Assembly (NCBI GenBank): GCA_047975325.1
Contig: JBKEDF010000098.1
Location: 1-64,000 of the forward strand
Source: JBKEDF01 sp047975325
GTDB lineage: Bacteria; Pseudomonadota; Alphaproteobacteria; Rhodobacterales; Rhodobacteraceae
Length of the DNA: 64,000 bases
Direction: 5' to 3'
In this document: piece after piece, positions 43,497 through 52,048 of the stretch
Layout of the letters: every line of letters starts with the position of its first letter
How positions within the stretch are numbered: the stretch's first letter is position 1
Program-made: the position numbers and the translations under genes
Notes under the pieces: generated by a model
What the model was told of the DNA's origin: nothing
Databases searched by the model: none
Seen by the model: only the letters and a program-made list of their open reading frames with translations

Positions 43497-44453
43497 ATGC
43501 GCGATTCTCGATATCTGCATGCGGGGGATCCGGTAAGGGCGGCCGCCTGGCTCTATTACGGGGCCGAAAAAACCCAGAGCGAGGTCGCCGCCACGCTTGG
43601 CGTCAGCCGCCAGACCGTGGCCTCCTATCTCGCCGAAGCCCGGCGCGAAGGGTACGTCACGATTCATCTTGCACCGGATATCCTTGAACGAAACGGTTTG
43701 GCGGAACGGCTTTCGGCGCTTTACGGGCTGACGGGGGCGCATGTCGTGCCCGCCACCGATGACCCGGCGGAACAACGTGACAGGGTTGGCCGCGCCGGGG
43801 CGGAGGTTCTGCGCGCCCTGCTGCGCAAAGGGATGGTTCTGGGGGTATCCTCGGGCCGGACCGTCAGTGCCCTGGCCGGACATCTGCGTTCGCGGGTCAT
43901 TGACCGGGTCACGGTGCTGCAGGTTTCGGGCAGTTCCATTGGAGCCGCCGCCCATTCCCCGGAAATCTGTGCCAGCGCGGTCGCCTCCGCGCTTGGTGCG
44001 CGTTGCCTCAACCTTCATGCCCCGGCCTTTGTTTCCTCCGAAACCCTGGCTGAAAGCCTGCGGGCGGAACCCGCCCTGCAAACCCATTTCAAGGCAATTG
44101 CCGGGGCGGATCTGATCCTGTTCGGCATCGGGGAGCTTTGGGATGAAACGGTACTGGACCAGCCGCCCTATCTCGATGCCGGGATGCGGGATCACTATAT
44201 TGCCGCAGGTGCGGTCGGGCTGGCCTTTGACCGGTTCATCAACCAAAGCGGCCAGGAGCTTGACGGGCCGCTCCGTCTGCGCACCATGGCGGTGGAGCTT
44301 GCCGCAGCAGGACAAATTCCCATGCGGCTGGCGGTTTGCAGTGGCGTGACCAAGGCCCGCGCGGTCAGTTCGGCGCTGCGGGCGGGGCTGGTGACCCATC
44401 TTGTGCTTGATGTCGGAATGGCCAGGATGCTTGTGGAGGAGCAGGGAGGTTAG
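43497..44453 (+). CDS. SorC/DeoR-type sugar-binding transcriptional regulator 1
   Basis: This 318-aa regulator has an N-terminal helix-turn-helix (about 10-50, KTQSEVAATLGVSRQTVASYLAEARREG) and a SorC sugar-phosphate-binding domain with the NagB-like core (VLGVSSGRTVSALAGHL, ADLILFGIGELWD and a C-terminal RAGLVTHLVLD). The start at 43497 has GGGAGG and GAGG upstream; ATG 43455 is a longer alternative. Its stop is one base before the FGGY kinase start, so the two are co-expressed. The likely effector is a phosphorylated sugar or polyol made by that kinase. Confidence 0.9.
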   Translation: MRDSRYLHAGDPVRAAAWLYYGAEKTQSEVAATLGVSRQTVASYLAEARREGYVTIHLAPDILERNGLAERLSALYGLTGAHVVPATDDPAEQRDRVGRAGAEVLRALLRKGMVLGVSSGRTVSALAGHLRSRVIDRVTVLQVSGSSIGAAAHSPEICASAVASALGARCLNLHAPAFVSSETLAESLRAEPALQTHFKAIAGADLILFGIGELWDETVLDQPPYLDAGMRDHYIAAGAVGLAFDRFINQSGQELDGPLRLRTMAVELAAAGQIPMRLAVCSGVTKARAVSSALRAGLVTHLVLDVGMARMLVEEQGG

Positions 44454-44454
44454 A

Positions 44455-45972
44455 ATGACAGACAAATTCGTGATCGGGATCGACAGTTCAACCCAGATGG
44501 CCAAGGCCGTTGCCTGGTCGCGCGACGGCAAGGCCCTGGGCGAAGGTCGCGCACCCATCCCGATGCTGCGCCCGCAGGAGGCATGGTGCGAACAGGAGGT
44601 CGAAAGCTGGTGGACCGCCTGCAAGGAGGCCTTGCAGGAACTGGGTCAGGCCGTGGATCTGTCCCGCGCGGCGGGGCTTGCCGTGTCAAACCAGCGCGAA
44701 ACGGTAGGCTTCCTTGATGCGGACGGCAATTCCGTGCGCCCCGGCATGGTCTGGCTGGATGAACGCGCCGCGCCGCAGGTGCAACGCCTTGCCAAGGCGG
44801 TCGGATCTGAAAGGCTGCATCAGATCACGGGCAAGCCGATAGACCTGACGCCTGTGGCCTATCGGCTCAAATGGATGCAGGAAAACGAGCCTGACAACCT
44901 GTCCCGGACCGCACAGGCCGTGGATGTGCAAGGTTATCTCGTCGGACAGCTGACAGGAAAAATCGCTGCAAGCTGGACCAGCGCGGATCCCTTTGGAACC
45001 TTCGATCTGGCAAGGAAAACATGGTCGCCGGAAGTTCTGGCAGCCATTGGCATGACGGCGGATCAATTCCCGCCCGTGGTTCGCCCCGGCACGGTGATTG
45101 GCAATGTGACGCGAAACGCGGCACAGGCAACGGGCCTGCCCGAAGGGCTGCGCGTGATAGCCGCCGGAGGGGATGGCCAATGTGCCGGTCTTGGCGTCAA
45201 TGCGGTGGGCCGGGGTATCGGTTATCTCAATCTCGGGACCGCGCTGATCATTGGCGCATGGGCGGAAGAACCCCGCGTTTCCTTATCCTGGCGCACGATG
45301 TCCTCCCCCACGGGGGAGGGCTATTTCCTTGAAGGCGTGCTGCGCGCCGGTACATTCCTTGTTGATTGGGTGGTCAGAAATTTCATTGGTGGCGATACCA
45401 GTGCCGAGGCCTTCGCACGGCTTGAAGCCGCAGCACGGGATATCCCGGTGGGGGCGGAGGGATTGCTGGTCAGCCCCTATCTTTCGGGCTGCATGAACCC
45501 GCATTGGTCCGGTGAGGCGCGAGCAGCCTTTTTCGGAATGAAACCGGAACATGGGCCGGGGCATCTGTATCGGGCCGTGCTGGAATCACTGACCGGGGAA
45601 GTCGCCCGCGCCTTGCAGGACATGCGCGCCGAGGGCGTGGTCGTAAAGACCATCATCGCTGTTGGCGGCGGTGCGAATTCCACCATGTGGCTAAAGATGA
45701 TTTCCGATGCAACGGGCCTTCCGGTCAAGGTCAGCAGTTCACTGGAAGCCTCATCGCTTGGCGCGGGGATGACGGCAGCAGTGGGGCTTGGCTGGTATGA
45801 TGATTTCGAAACGGCAGCGGCGGGGATGAGTTCCGCCGAAGATGCGCAATCACCATCCGACAGGGACCGCGCCGCCTGGCAGGATCTTCTGGAACGTCAG
45901 GACCGGCTCAACCGGATCGTGGTGGCCGAAGCGGCCCTAGCCAAACCCGGCAAGCAGGTGGGTGGGGCATAG
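44455..45972 (+). CDS. FGGY family carbohydrate kinase 1 (xylulokinase-like)
   Basis: This 505-aa kinase phosphorylates a sugar or polyol. The N-terminal domain has IGIDSSTQMAKAVAW (phosphate 1 loop) and SNQRETVGFLD near 78. The catalytic Asp lies in AAGGDGQCAGLG (about D243), and the C-terminal ATP domain has AVGGGANSTMWLKMISDATG. AGGGAGG precedes the start. It forms a two-gene unit with the upstream SorC regulator. The last 36 bp overlap the 3' end of the convergent HAD gene. It is closest by eye to xylulokinases and glycerol kinases; the substrate is unknown. Confidence 0.9.
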   Translation: MTDKFVIGIDSSTQMAKAVAWSRDGKALGEGRAPIPMLRPQEAWCEQEVESWWTACKEALQELGQAVDLSRAAGLAVSNQRETVGFLDADGNSVRPGMVWLDERAAPQVQRLAKAVGSERLHQITGKPIDLTPVAYRLKWMQENEPDNLSRTAQAVDVQGYLVGQLTGKIAASWTSADPFGTFDLARKTWSPEVLAAIGMTADQFPPVVRPGTVIGNVTRNAAQATGLPEGLRVIAAGGDGQCAGLGVNAVGRGIGYLNLGTALIIGAWAEEPRVSLSWRTMSSPTGEGYFLEGVLRAGTFLVDWVVRNFIGGDTSAEAFARLEAAARDIPVGAEGLLVSPYLSGCMNPHWSGEARAAFFGMKPEHGPGHLYRAVLESLTGEVARALQDMRAEGVVVKTIIAVGGGANSTMWLKMISDATGLPVKVSSSLEASSLGAGMTAAVGLGWYDDFETAAAGMSSAEDAQSPSDRDRAAWQDLLERQDRLNRIVVAEAALAKPGKQVGGA

Positions 45973-46734
45973 CTGCCGATCGGCGGTCAACCGGGCCAGA
46001 TCCTTGTCGGAAAGCTCGGCACTGACCCCGGTTCGCATCAAGGCCGAATCCAGCCCTGCGCGATTTGCACCCAGGATATCGTGATGCAGGCTGTCACCGA
46101 TGCAGCAGATCCGTGCCCCATCACCAAGATCCAGCGCAGCAACCGCTGCATGATAGATCTCCGGCCAGGGTTTGCCGCAGAACTGCACCTCGCCACCCAT
46201 TTCCATATACCATTGGGCGATCTGCCCCGCCCCGGGGCGCAGACCCAGCGGCGTCAACATCTCCAGATCCGGGTTGGAACACAGCGCGGGAATACCGCCT
46301 TCGGCAAGGGGAAGGAGCATCTTGCGATAAGTCTCCTCCGGGATGGTATCGGCCTTACTGCCCGCAATCAGCAGGAACCCGGCCTGCGCGGGATCCGCAA
46401 CCACCGGCAGGGATGTTCGCAGCGCGTCACCGCCACGTGCCAGCACGAAAACCGCCTCCGGCTTGAGCATGGCCATGGTTCTTGCCGCGAGATCACCCGA
46501 TGTGACAATGGCACGGAATGCAGCGGGATCAATTCCCAGCCGTCCAAGCCGGTCGGCGTTTTCACCTGCCGTTCGGCCCGAATTTGTCAGCAGCGTTACA
46601 GGCTTGCCAGCCGTTTTCAACAACTCCAGCGCCCCTGCCACGCCGGGGTAGGGCCGGGTGCCATCATGCAGCACGCCATATTGATCAAGGATGAACCCGT
46701 CATAATCCGCGACAAGATCCGCAAAACGGGTCAT
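45937..46734 (-). CDS. HAD hydrolase, subfamily IIA (NagD-like)
   Basis: This 265-aa phosphatase of the NagD/TIGR01459 type has motif I DGFILDQYGVLHDG (nucleophile Asp about 16), motif II TLLTNSGRT (about 50-58), a IIA cap, and motif IV CIGDSLHHDILGANRAG. Its start overlaps the FGGY kinase 2 stop by four bases, so it ends the long minus-strand operon beginning at 55326. Its 3' end runs 36 bp into the convergent kinase 1 gene. It is likely to remove phosphate from a pathway intermediate or a dead-end product, which is inferred. Confidence 0.88.
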   Translation of the reverse strand: MTRFADLVADYDGFILDQYGVLHDGTRPYPGVAGALELLKTAGKPVTLLTNSGRTAGENADRLGRLGIDPAAFRAIVTSGDLAARTMAMLKPEAVFVLARGGDALRTSLPVVADPAQAGFLLIAGSKADTIPEETYRKMLLPLAEGGIPALCSNPDLEMLTPLGLRPGAGQIAQWYMEMGGEVQFCGKPWPEIYHAAVAALDLGDGARICCIGDSLHHDILGANRAGLDSALMRTGVSAELSDKDLARLTADRQLCPTHLLAGFG

Positions 46735-47966
46735 GCCAAAGCCCCCATCCGTGCAAGCTTTGCGGTGCCGAACGCCGCTTCGGTGGAAACCGGCAGGCGT
46801 GGCGCAAGGCCCAATTCCCGCGTCCGGATATCCCGCCAAAGCGGGTTAACGGACCCACCCCCCACGGTAAAGACCCGCGCAAGTGACGGGCCGCCCAGTT
46901 CCGCCAGCCGCGCATAGCCGCGCGCCTCGATCGCGGCCATGCCCTCAAACAGCGCCTTGAGGAACATCCCATCCTCCGCCGGACGCGGGGCAAGCCTTGG
47001 GGCAAGCGCAGGATCATTGATCGGAAAGCGTTCTCCTTCGGCCGGAAGCGGATAGAAATCCAGCCCCGTCGGAGGCAAGGCCGACTGGGCCTTGGACAGC
47101 CGGGCGATTTCATCCGAGGAGAAATACTGCGCAAGCACCCTGCCGCCGCTATTGGAAGCCCCACCCGCCAGCCAGAAACCCAGTAACCGGTGTGAATAAA
47201 CACCCGAGGCCGGATCCTCGATCCGCTTTGCCGAAAGCAGTTTCAACGTCAGGGTCGATCCAAGCGCCGTTACCCCATCGCCCTCCTCGGTTGCGCCGCT
47301 GGCCAGAAAGGACGCACAGCCATCGGTTGTCCCGGCAACGACCCGAACCGAAGCCGGAAGGCCAAGATCAAGGGCCAGCGGCCCTTCGGCCGGGCCGATA
47401 GATGTGCCAGGCGCCAGCACCCGGTGCGGCAGGCATGTCTCCAGCCCCAATTCGGCAACCGCACCGCCCCAGACCCTGCTTTCCGGATCGAAGCCAGTTT
47501 TCAGTGTGTTATTGTCATCACTGATATCGTACCGCCCCGAAAAGTGACCCGAAAGCCAATCCGCCTGTGTCACGATACGCGCCACCGGGGCAATGCGATT
47601 AAGATGAAAGGCACGCCCCGGTGCGCCCTGGGCAATGGTCGAAAATCCACGCGCGGTCAGTGCCGCAAGGCTTTCAGTATCGGTTACGGGTTCATTATAC
47701 ATGATCGGCCCGGCAAGGGGCCTGCCCCCCTCATCCACAGCCAGAAGCGTGCCGGATGTGCCATCAATGGCCAGTGCCGAAACTGCCGCCGGATCAACCT
47801 TTTGCAGGATCTCCGCCATGACCCGGCGGAGCGTAGCGCGCCAATTTTCCGGATCGCGCGGCTCCTTGCCAAAACGGGCTGCAGCCTCGGCCACCGGGCG
47901 TTCATCGCCATCAATGGCAATGGCCCGGACGCCGGAGGTTCCGATATCGATACCGAGATACATCAT
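46731..47966 (-). CDS. FGGY family carbohydrate kinase 2 (D-ribulokinase-like, short form)
   Basis: This 411-aa kinase is about 90 residues shorter than most FGGY enzymes. It resembles the short sugar kinases that act on ketoses such as D-ribulose. Motifs are LGIDIGTSGVRAIAIDG (phosphate 1), LAIDGTSGTLLAVD, GTTDGCASFLASG (catalytic Asp about 217) and TVGGGSVNPLWRDI. It is translationally coupled to the HAD gene downstream and lies 45 bp after the aldolase/dehydrogenase fusion gene. It probably makes the phosphorylated substrate of that aldolase, an inference from order. Confidence 0.87.
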   Translation of the reverse strand: MMYLGIDIGTSGVRAIAIDGDERPVAEAAARFGKEPRDPENWRATLRRVMAEILQKVDPAAVSALAIDGTSGTLLAVDEGGRPLAGPIMYNEPVTDTESLAALTARGFSTIAQGAPGRAFHLNRIAPVARIVTQADWLSGHFSGRYDISDDNNTLKTGFDPESRVWGGAVAELGLETCLPHRVLAPGTSIGPAEGPLALDLGLPASVRVVAGTTDGCASFLASGATEEGDGVTALGSTLTLKLLSAKRIEDPASGVYSHRLLGFWLAGGASNSGGRVLAQYFSSDEIARLSKAQSALPPTGLDFYPLPAEGERFPINDPALAPRLAPRPAEDGMFLKALFEGMAAIEARGYARLAELGGPSLARVFTVGGGSVNPLWRDIRTRELGLAPRLPVSTEAAFGTAKLARMGALA

Positions 47967-48011
47967 CCCCCCTGTATCAGATTGCGCAGGGTATATGGAC
48001 CTGCAGGAAGA

Positions 48012-50048
48012 TCAGCGTACCATCGCAGCCACATTCCCGCCATCCACCGTCAGGATCGCGCCGGATGTCTTGCGGGCCTTGGCCAGATGCAGGAAGGCCT
48101 CCGCCACATCGCGGGCCGTAACCTCCCGTCTGATCAGATTGCCGCGCATATATTCTTCGGGCGTGATACCGCGTGCACGGGCGCGTTCGGCCACGAAATC
48201 ATCGGTCAGAAGCCCGGTGCGGATACGATCCGCATTGACGGCATTGGCGGTTATCCCATCGACACCATGTTCAATGGCATATTGCCGCACCAGCGCCATC
48301 AGCGCCGATTTCGACGTGCCGTAGGGGCCAAAATCCGGACCCGGGTTCAACACCTGCTTGGTTACGTTGAACACCAGCGCCCCGCCGGTTCCCTGCGCCT
48401 GCATCACCTTTGCACAGGCCCGGGCCATCAGGTGATGCGACCAGAAATTCAACTCAAACGCCTTGCGGAAATAGGCATCCTCCACTTCGGTCATACGTCC
48501 CTGAAAGGCCGCTCCGGCATTGGAAATCAGGATGTCGACGCCGCCAAAGGCCTCCACCACCTTCGCCACTGCTGCGTCAACAGCGGCGGGGTCCGTCACG
48601 TCGCAAGGTACTGGAAACGCGCCCAGTTCGGATGCAACCGCCGCAACGGCATCGGCATTGATATCGAAAAGCGCAACCTCCGCCCCCTCGGCCCGCAGCA
48701 ACGCCGCCGTTTCGCGGCCAAGCCCGCTTGCCCCGCCTGTCACGATGGCAATCTGGCGGTTCAGCGGTTTTTCCACCGCCTTGGCTAGCTTGGCCTGTTC
48801 CAGCGACCAGTATTCGATATCGAAAAGATCTTCCTCCGGAAGGGCGACGAAACTGCCAATCCCTTCGGCCTTGGTGATCACATCCACCGTGGCCTCCGCG
48901 ATATCGGCGCAGATCTTCGCCTCCTTCGCGGTCTTGCCAACCCCGAACAGCCCAAGCCCCGGCACATAGACAATACGTGGCACTGGATCGAGCTGCCGGA
49001 AACCGCCGCCTGCGCGCTTGTTCTGGCGTTCGAAATAGGCAACATATTCCGCAGCGAAGGCATCCGTTGCCGCCTTCAGCGCATCCGCAAAATCAGGGGC
49101 GCCTGCAGGCGGGGCAACCATCCCGAACCGCTTGATCCGGATCGAATGATCCGGGGCGGCATTGCCGCGCATGGCATAATCAGCCAGGTTTTCCCCATCG
49201 ACAAAATGGCAGATCTGATCAGAGCGGCGAAACTCCAGGACCCAACGGTCCGGCCTGCCTTCAACGGCCGTTTCCCGCGCCAATGCGCCGCGCAGGATGG
49301 GGGCGATTTCCGCCTGGCTGCGGGGTTCGGGCAGGGTTGCGGATTTGAAGGGGCGCGAATTGCCACCCCCCAGCCGCTTTTCGGCCTTATCGCACATGGC
49401 AATCATATCATCATAGGACTGGCGCGGATCATCATGGAAGGTGAAGATCCCGTGGTTCATCAGGATCATGCTTTTTGCATCCGGGGTTTCATCCAATATC
49501 CGCCGCACTTCCTGCGCCAGAACGAAGCCGGGCATCACATAGGGCACGATTGTCGTATCGGGAAAGAGATCCCGGATAATCGCTTCGCCATCCGGCTGAT
49601 TGGTCAATGAGATGATCGCATTGGCATGGGTATGATCGACATGCTTATGCGGGATGATCGCGTGCAAGACCGCCTCGATGGAAGGATTGGGCGCATAGGG
49701 ATCCAGCAGCATGCGCCGCTGCGCCGCCACCAGATTTTCATCCGAAAGCTCCGGCAAACGTGCCAGTGCCGCCAGGGGGTCAAGCTGCACCGCCGGAAGC
49801 CCCGCCGGTTCGATCACACCCATATCCCAGCCCGATCCCTTGACACAAAGCACGTCATATTCGGCGCCAAGCGCATCCGTCATCCGTGTCTTGACGGAAG
49901 TATTGCCCCCGCCATGCAGGACCAATAGCGGCTCCTGCCCAAGGATACGGGTGGTATAGGTGCGGATGGCAAGATCTTCGTTGATCCCTTCCTTGCCATA
50001 GGCCGCAATAAGACCGTCCAGTTCTGACTGGTTCCAGCGAGATTTCAT
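48012..50048 (-). CDS. Bifunctional class II aldolase/short-chain dehydrogenase (RhaD/RhaE-like)
   Basis: This 678-aa fusion has a class II aldolase at about residues 20-400 (GGGNTSVK; Zn histidines in DHTHANAI and MNHGIFTF) and a Rossmann SDR domain at about 430-678 (TGGASGLG at 438-445, SNAGAAF, catalytic YGTSK). Relatives split rhamnulose-1-phosphate into dihydroxyacetone phosphate and lactaldehyde and then oxidise the aldehyde. Here no rhamnose isomerase or mutarotase is nearby and the transporter is of the CUT1 type, so another deoxy-sugar or polyol is equally likely. GAGGACAACG precedes the start at 50048. Confidence 0.92.
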   Translation of the reverse strand: MKSRWNQSELDGLIAAYGKEGINEDLAIRTYTTRILGQEPLLVLHGGGNTSVKTRMTDALGAEYDVLCVKGSGWDMGVIEPAGLPAVQLDPLAALARLPELSDENLVAAQRRMLLDPYAPNPSIEAVLHAIIPHKHVDHTHANAIISLTNQPDGEAIIRDLFPDTTIVPYVMPGFVLAQEVRRILDETPDAKSMILMNHGIFTFHDDPRQSYDDMIAMCDKAEKRLGGGNSRPFKSATLPEPRSQAEIAPILRGALARETAVEGRPDRWVLEFRRSDQICHFVDGENLADYAMRGNAAPDHSIRIKRFGMVAPPAGAPDFADALKAATDAFAAEYVAYFERQNKRAGGGFRQLDPVPRIVYVPGLGLFGVGKTAKEAKICADIAEATVDVITKAEGIGSFVALPEEDLFDIEYWSLEQAKLAKAVEKPLNRQIAIVTGGASGLGRETAALLRAEGAEVALFDINADAVAAVASELGAFPVPCDVTDPAAVDAAVAKVVEAFGGVDILISNAGAAFQGRMTEVEDAYFRKAFELNFWSHHLMARACAKVMQAQGTGGALVFNVTKQVLNPGPDFGPYGTSKSALMALVRQYAIEHGVDGITANAVNADRIRTGLLTDDFVAERARARGITPEEYMRGNLIRREVTARDVAEAFLHLAKARKTSGAILTVDGGNVAAMVR

Positions 50049-50168
50049 CGTTGTCCTCTTTTCCCGGCGGTTATAATGTCTCGCGCCTTCGCTGAACGGG
50101 GCGGGGTCGTCTTGCACACCCAATAGGTTGATATGCCTGACCCCGATCCGAGACAAAGGCGCGATGCT

Positions 50169-51239
50169 CTAGATGGCGATACGGTTTCCTGAGGTCTGCT
50201 CGAATATATGGATCCTGGCGGGGTCGATGGCAAAACGCATCTGATCACCCGCAGCACCTTCGGTATCGCGTGGGGTGACCGCGACAAATTCCGCGCCATT
50301 GACATCAAGGTGCATCTGTTTGTCCGCGCCGGTCTTTTCGGCAATGGTCAGCTTGCCGACAATCGGCCCTTGCGGATCCGGCGTTACGTCATTGGGACGG
50401 ATACCGCAGGTCACCTTCTGCCCGGCAGCCTTGCCATAGGCGGCATCCAGCGGCAATGACAGGGCCTCGTTGCGGAAGGTCACGGTGCCACCTTCGGCCA
50501 CGATTTTCCCTTCCTGGCAATTGATCTGCGGCGATCCGATGAATTCGGCAACATAGCGCGTGGCAGGACGATCATAAAGGTCATCCGGCGCTCCCGCCTG
50601 TATGATCCCGCCCCCCTGCATCAGCACGATCTTGTCGGCCATGGTCATTGCCTCGATCTGGTCATGGGTAACATAGATCGTTGTCGCCTTCAGCCGGTCA
50701 TGAAGCTGGCGGATCTCCACCCGCATATGGGCGCGCAGCTTTGCATCGAGGTTGGAAAGCGGCTCATCGAAAAGAAAGACCTTGGCATCGCGCACCATGG
50801 CGCGGCCCATGGCCACACGCTGGCGCTGCCCGCCCGAAAGTTCGGATGGTTTACGATCAAGATATTCGGTGAGGTTCAGGACCTTGGCCGCTTCCTCAAC
50901 CTTGACCTTGATTTCATCGGGTGATTTTTTGGCCACCTCCAGGCTGAACGCAATATTTTCGCGAACCTTCATGGTGGGGTAAAGCGCGTAATTCTGAAAC
51001 ACCATGGCAATATCGCGTTCACGTGGATGCACATCATTGACCACCCGCCCGTCGATGGAGATTTCCCCCGCCGAGATGGTCTCAAGCCCGGCCGTCATCC
51101 GCAGAAGTGTCGATTTACCGCAGCCCGACGACCCCAGCAGCACGACAAATTCGCCATCGGCGATATCAAGCGAAAGATCCTTCAGGATCTGGACCGCGCC
51201 ATAGGCCTTGCCGATGCCACGATATTCTACATTTGCCAT
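50169..51239 (-). CDS. Sugar ABC transporter ATP-binding protein (MalK/UgpC type)
   Basis: This 356-aa CUT1 ATPase has Walker A GSSGCGKST (about 36-44), Q loop VFQNYALYP, signature LSGGQRQRVAMGRAM (about 133-147), Walker B VFLFDEPLSNLD, switch histidine YVTHDQIEA, and a C-terminal TOBE domain of about 110 residues. It powers the importer with the two permeases at 53567-55326 and the receptor at 52049. The SDR gene interrupts the transporter genes. Confidence 0.95.
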   Translation of the reverse strand: MANVEYRGIGKAYGAVQILKDLSLDIADGEFVVLLGSSGCGKSTLLRMTAGLETISAGEISIDGRVVNDVHPRERDIAMVFQNYALYPTMKVRENIAFSLEVAKKSPDEIKVKVEEAAKVLNLTEYLDRKPSELSGGQRQRVAMGRAMVRDAKVFLFDEPLSNLDAKLRAHMRVEIRQLHDRLKATTIYVTHDQIEAMTMADKIVLMQGGGIIQAGAPDDLYDRPATRYVAEFIGSPQINCQEGKIVAEGGTVTFRNEALSLPLDAAYGKAAGQKVTCGIRPNDVTPDPQGPIVGKLTIAEKTGADKQMHLDVNGAEFVAVTPRDTEGAAGDQMRFAIDPARIHIFEQTSGNRIAI

Positions 51240-51250
51240 ATGTATCGCCT

Positions 51251-51976
51251 CTAGTATCTCTGTCGCGTGGGGGTCAGGCAGATTTCCTGAACCAGTGCAT
51301 TTTGCGGAAGCTGGTAGGCATTCAGGATCAGCCCGGCGACGATATCGGCACCGATACCGCCCCCCATCTTGACCTTGTTTTCCTTGTAGGCGGCCAGCGT
51401 GCCCTTATCGAGGACGCCCGACAACACCTCGGTTTCGATCACGCCGGGGCTGAGAACCAGAACCCGGACATTATAGTCAGACAGATATTCCCGCAGGCTT
51501 TCGCTGATGCCATGGACAAAATATTTGGTGCCACAATAGACGGTATGATCGGGATAGACCTTCCGCCCGGCAATGGAGCTCATCATGACCAGGGTGCCGG
51601 TCTTGCGTTCCATCATGCCGTTCATTACCGATTTGACCGTGTTCAACACCCCCTTGGTGTTGATGTCGATCATCTCATCCCATTCCTCGGGCGGCTGGCG
51701 CCCGATATCGGCAAGCCGCGCCACCCCGGCATTGGCAAACATCATGTCCACCGGGCCGAATTTCGCCTCCGCCTCGGCAACTGCGGCGTTGATTTCATCG
51801 CGGCTGCAGACATCCACCTTGCGGCAAAGGCTGTTGGGCAGGCCCATCGCCTCCATCTTTTCTATCCGGCGGGCCATCATCAAAACGGGGTGCCCCGCCG
51901 CCGAAAAGGCACGCGCGGTCGCCTCACCGATCCCGGAACTGGCGCCGGTTATTGCAACAAGAGGTTTCTCGGTCAT
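51251..51976 (-). CDS. Short-chain dehydrogenase/reductase
   Basis: This 241-aa NAD(P)-dependent oxidoreductase has the cofactor motif TGASSGIG (about 10-17), NAG in FANAGVARL, catalytic serine in MMSSIAGR and YCGTK (Tyr-x-x-x-Lys, about 149-153). It is placed between the transporter receptor and ATPase genes, as sorbitol dehydrogenase is in polyol operons of Rhodobacter. That layout suggests oxidation of an imported polyol to a ketose, which the FGGY kinase could then phosphorylate. The substrate is not proven. Confidence 0.9.
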   Translation of the reverse strand: MTEKPLVAITGASSGIGEATARAFSAAGHPVLMMARRIEKMEAMGLPNSLCRKVDVCSRDEINAAVAEAEAKFGPVDMMFANAGVARLADIGRQPPEEWDEMIDINTKGVLNTVKSVMNGMMERKTGTLVMMSSIAGRKVYPDHTVYCGTKYFVHGISESLREYLSDYNVRVLVLSPGVIETEVLSGVLDKGTLAAYKENKVKMGGGIGADIVAGLILNAYQLPQNALVQEICLTPTRQRY

Positions 51977-52048
51977 GTCACTGTCCTGAAAAGCTTGCGC
52001 GATGGGGCGCAGTCAGACCCGCGCCCCATGGGGATATCCGGGGCCTTC

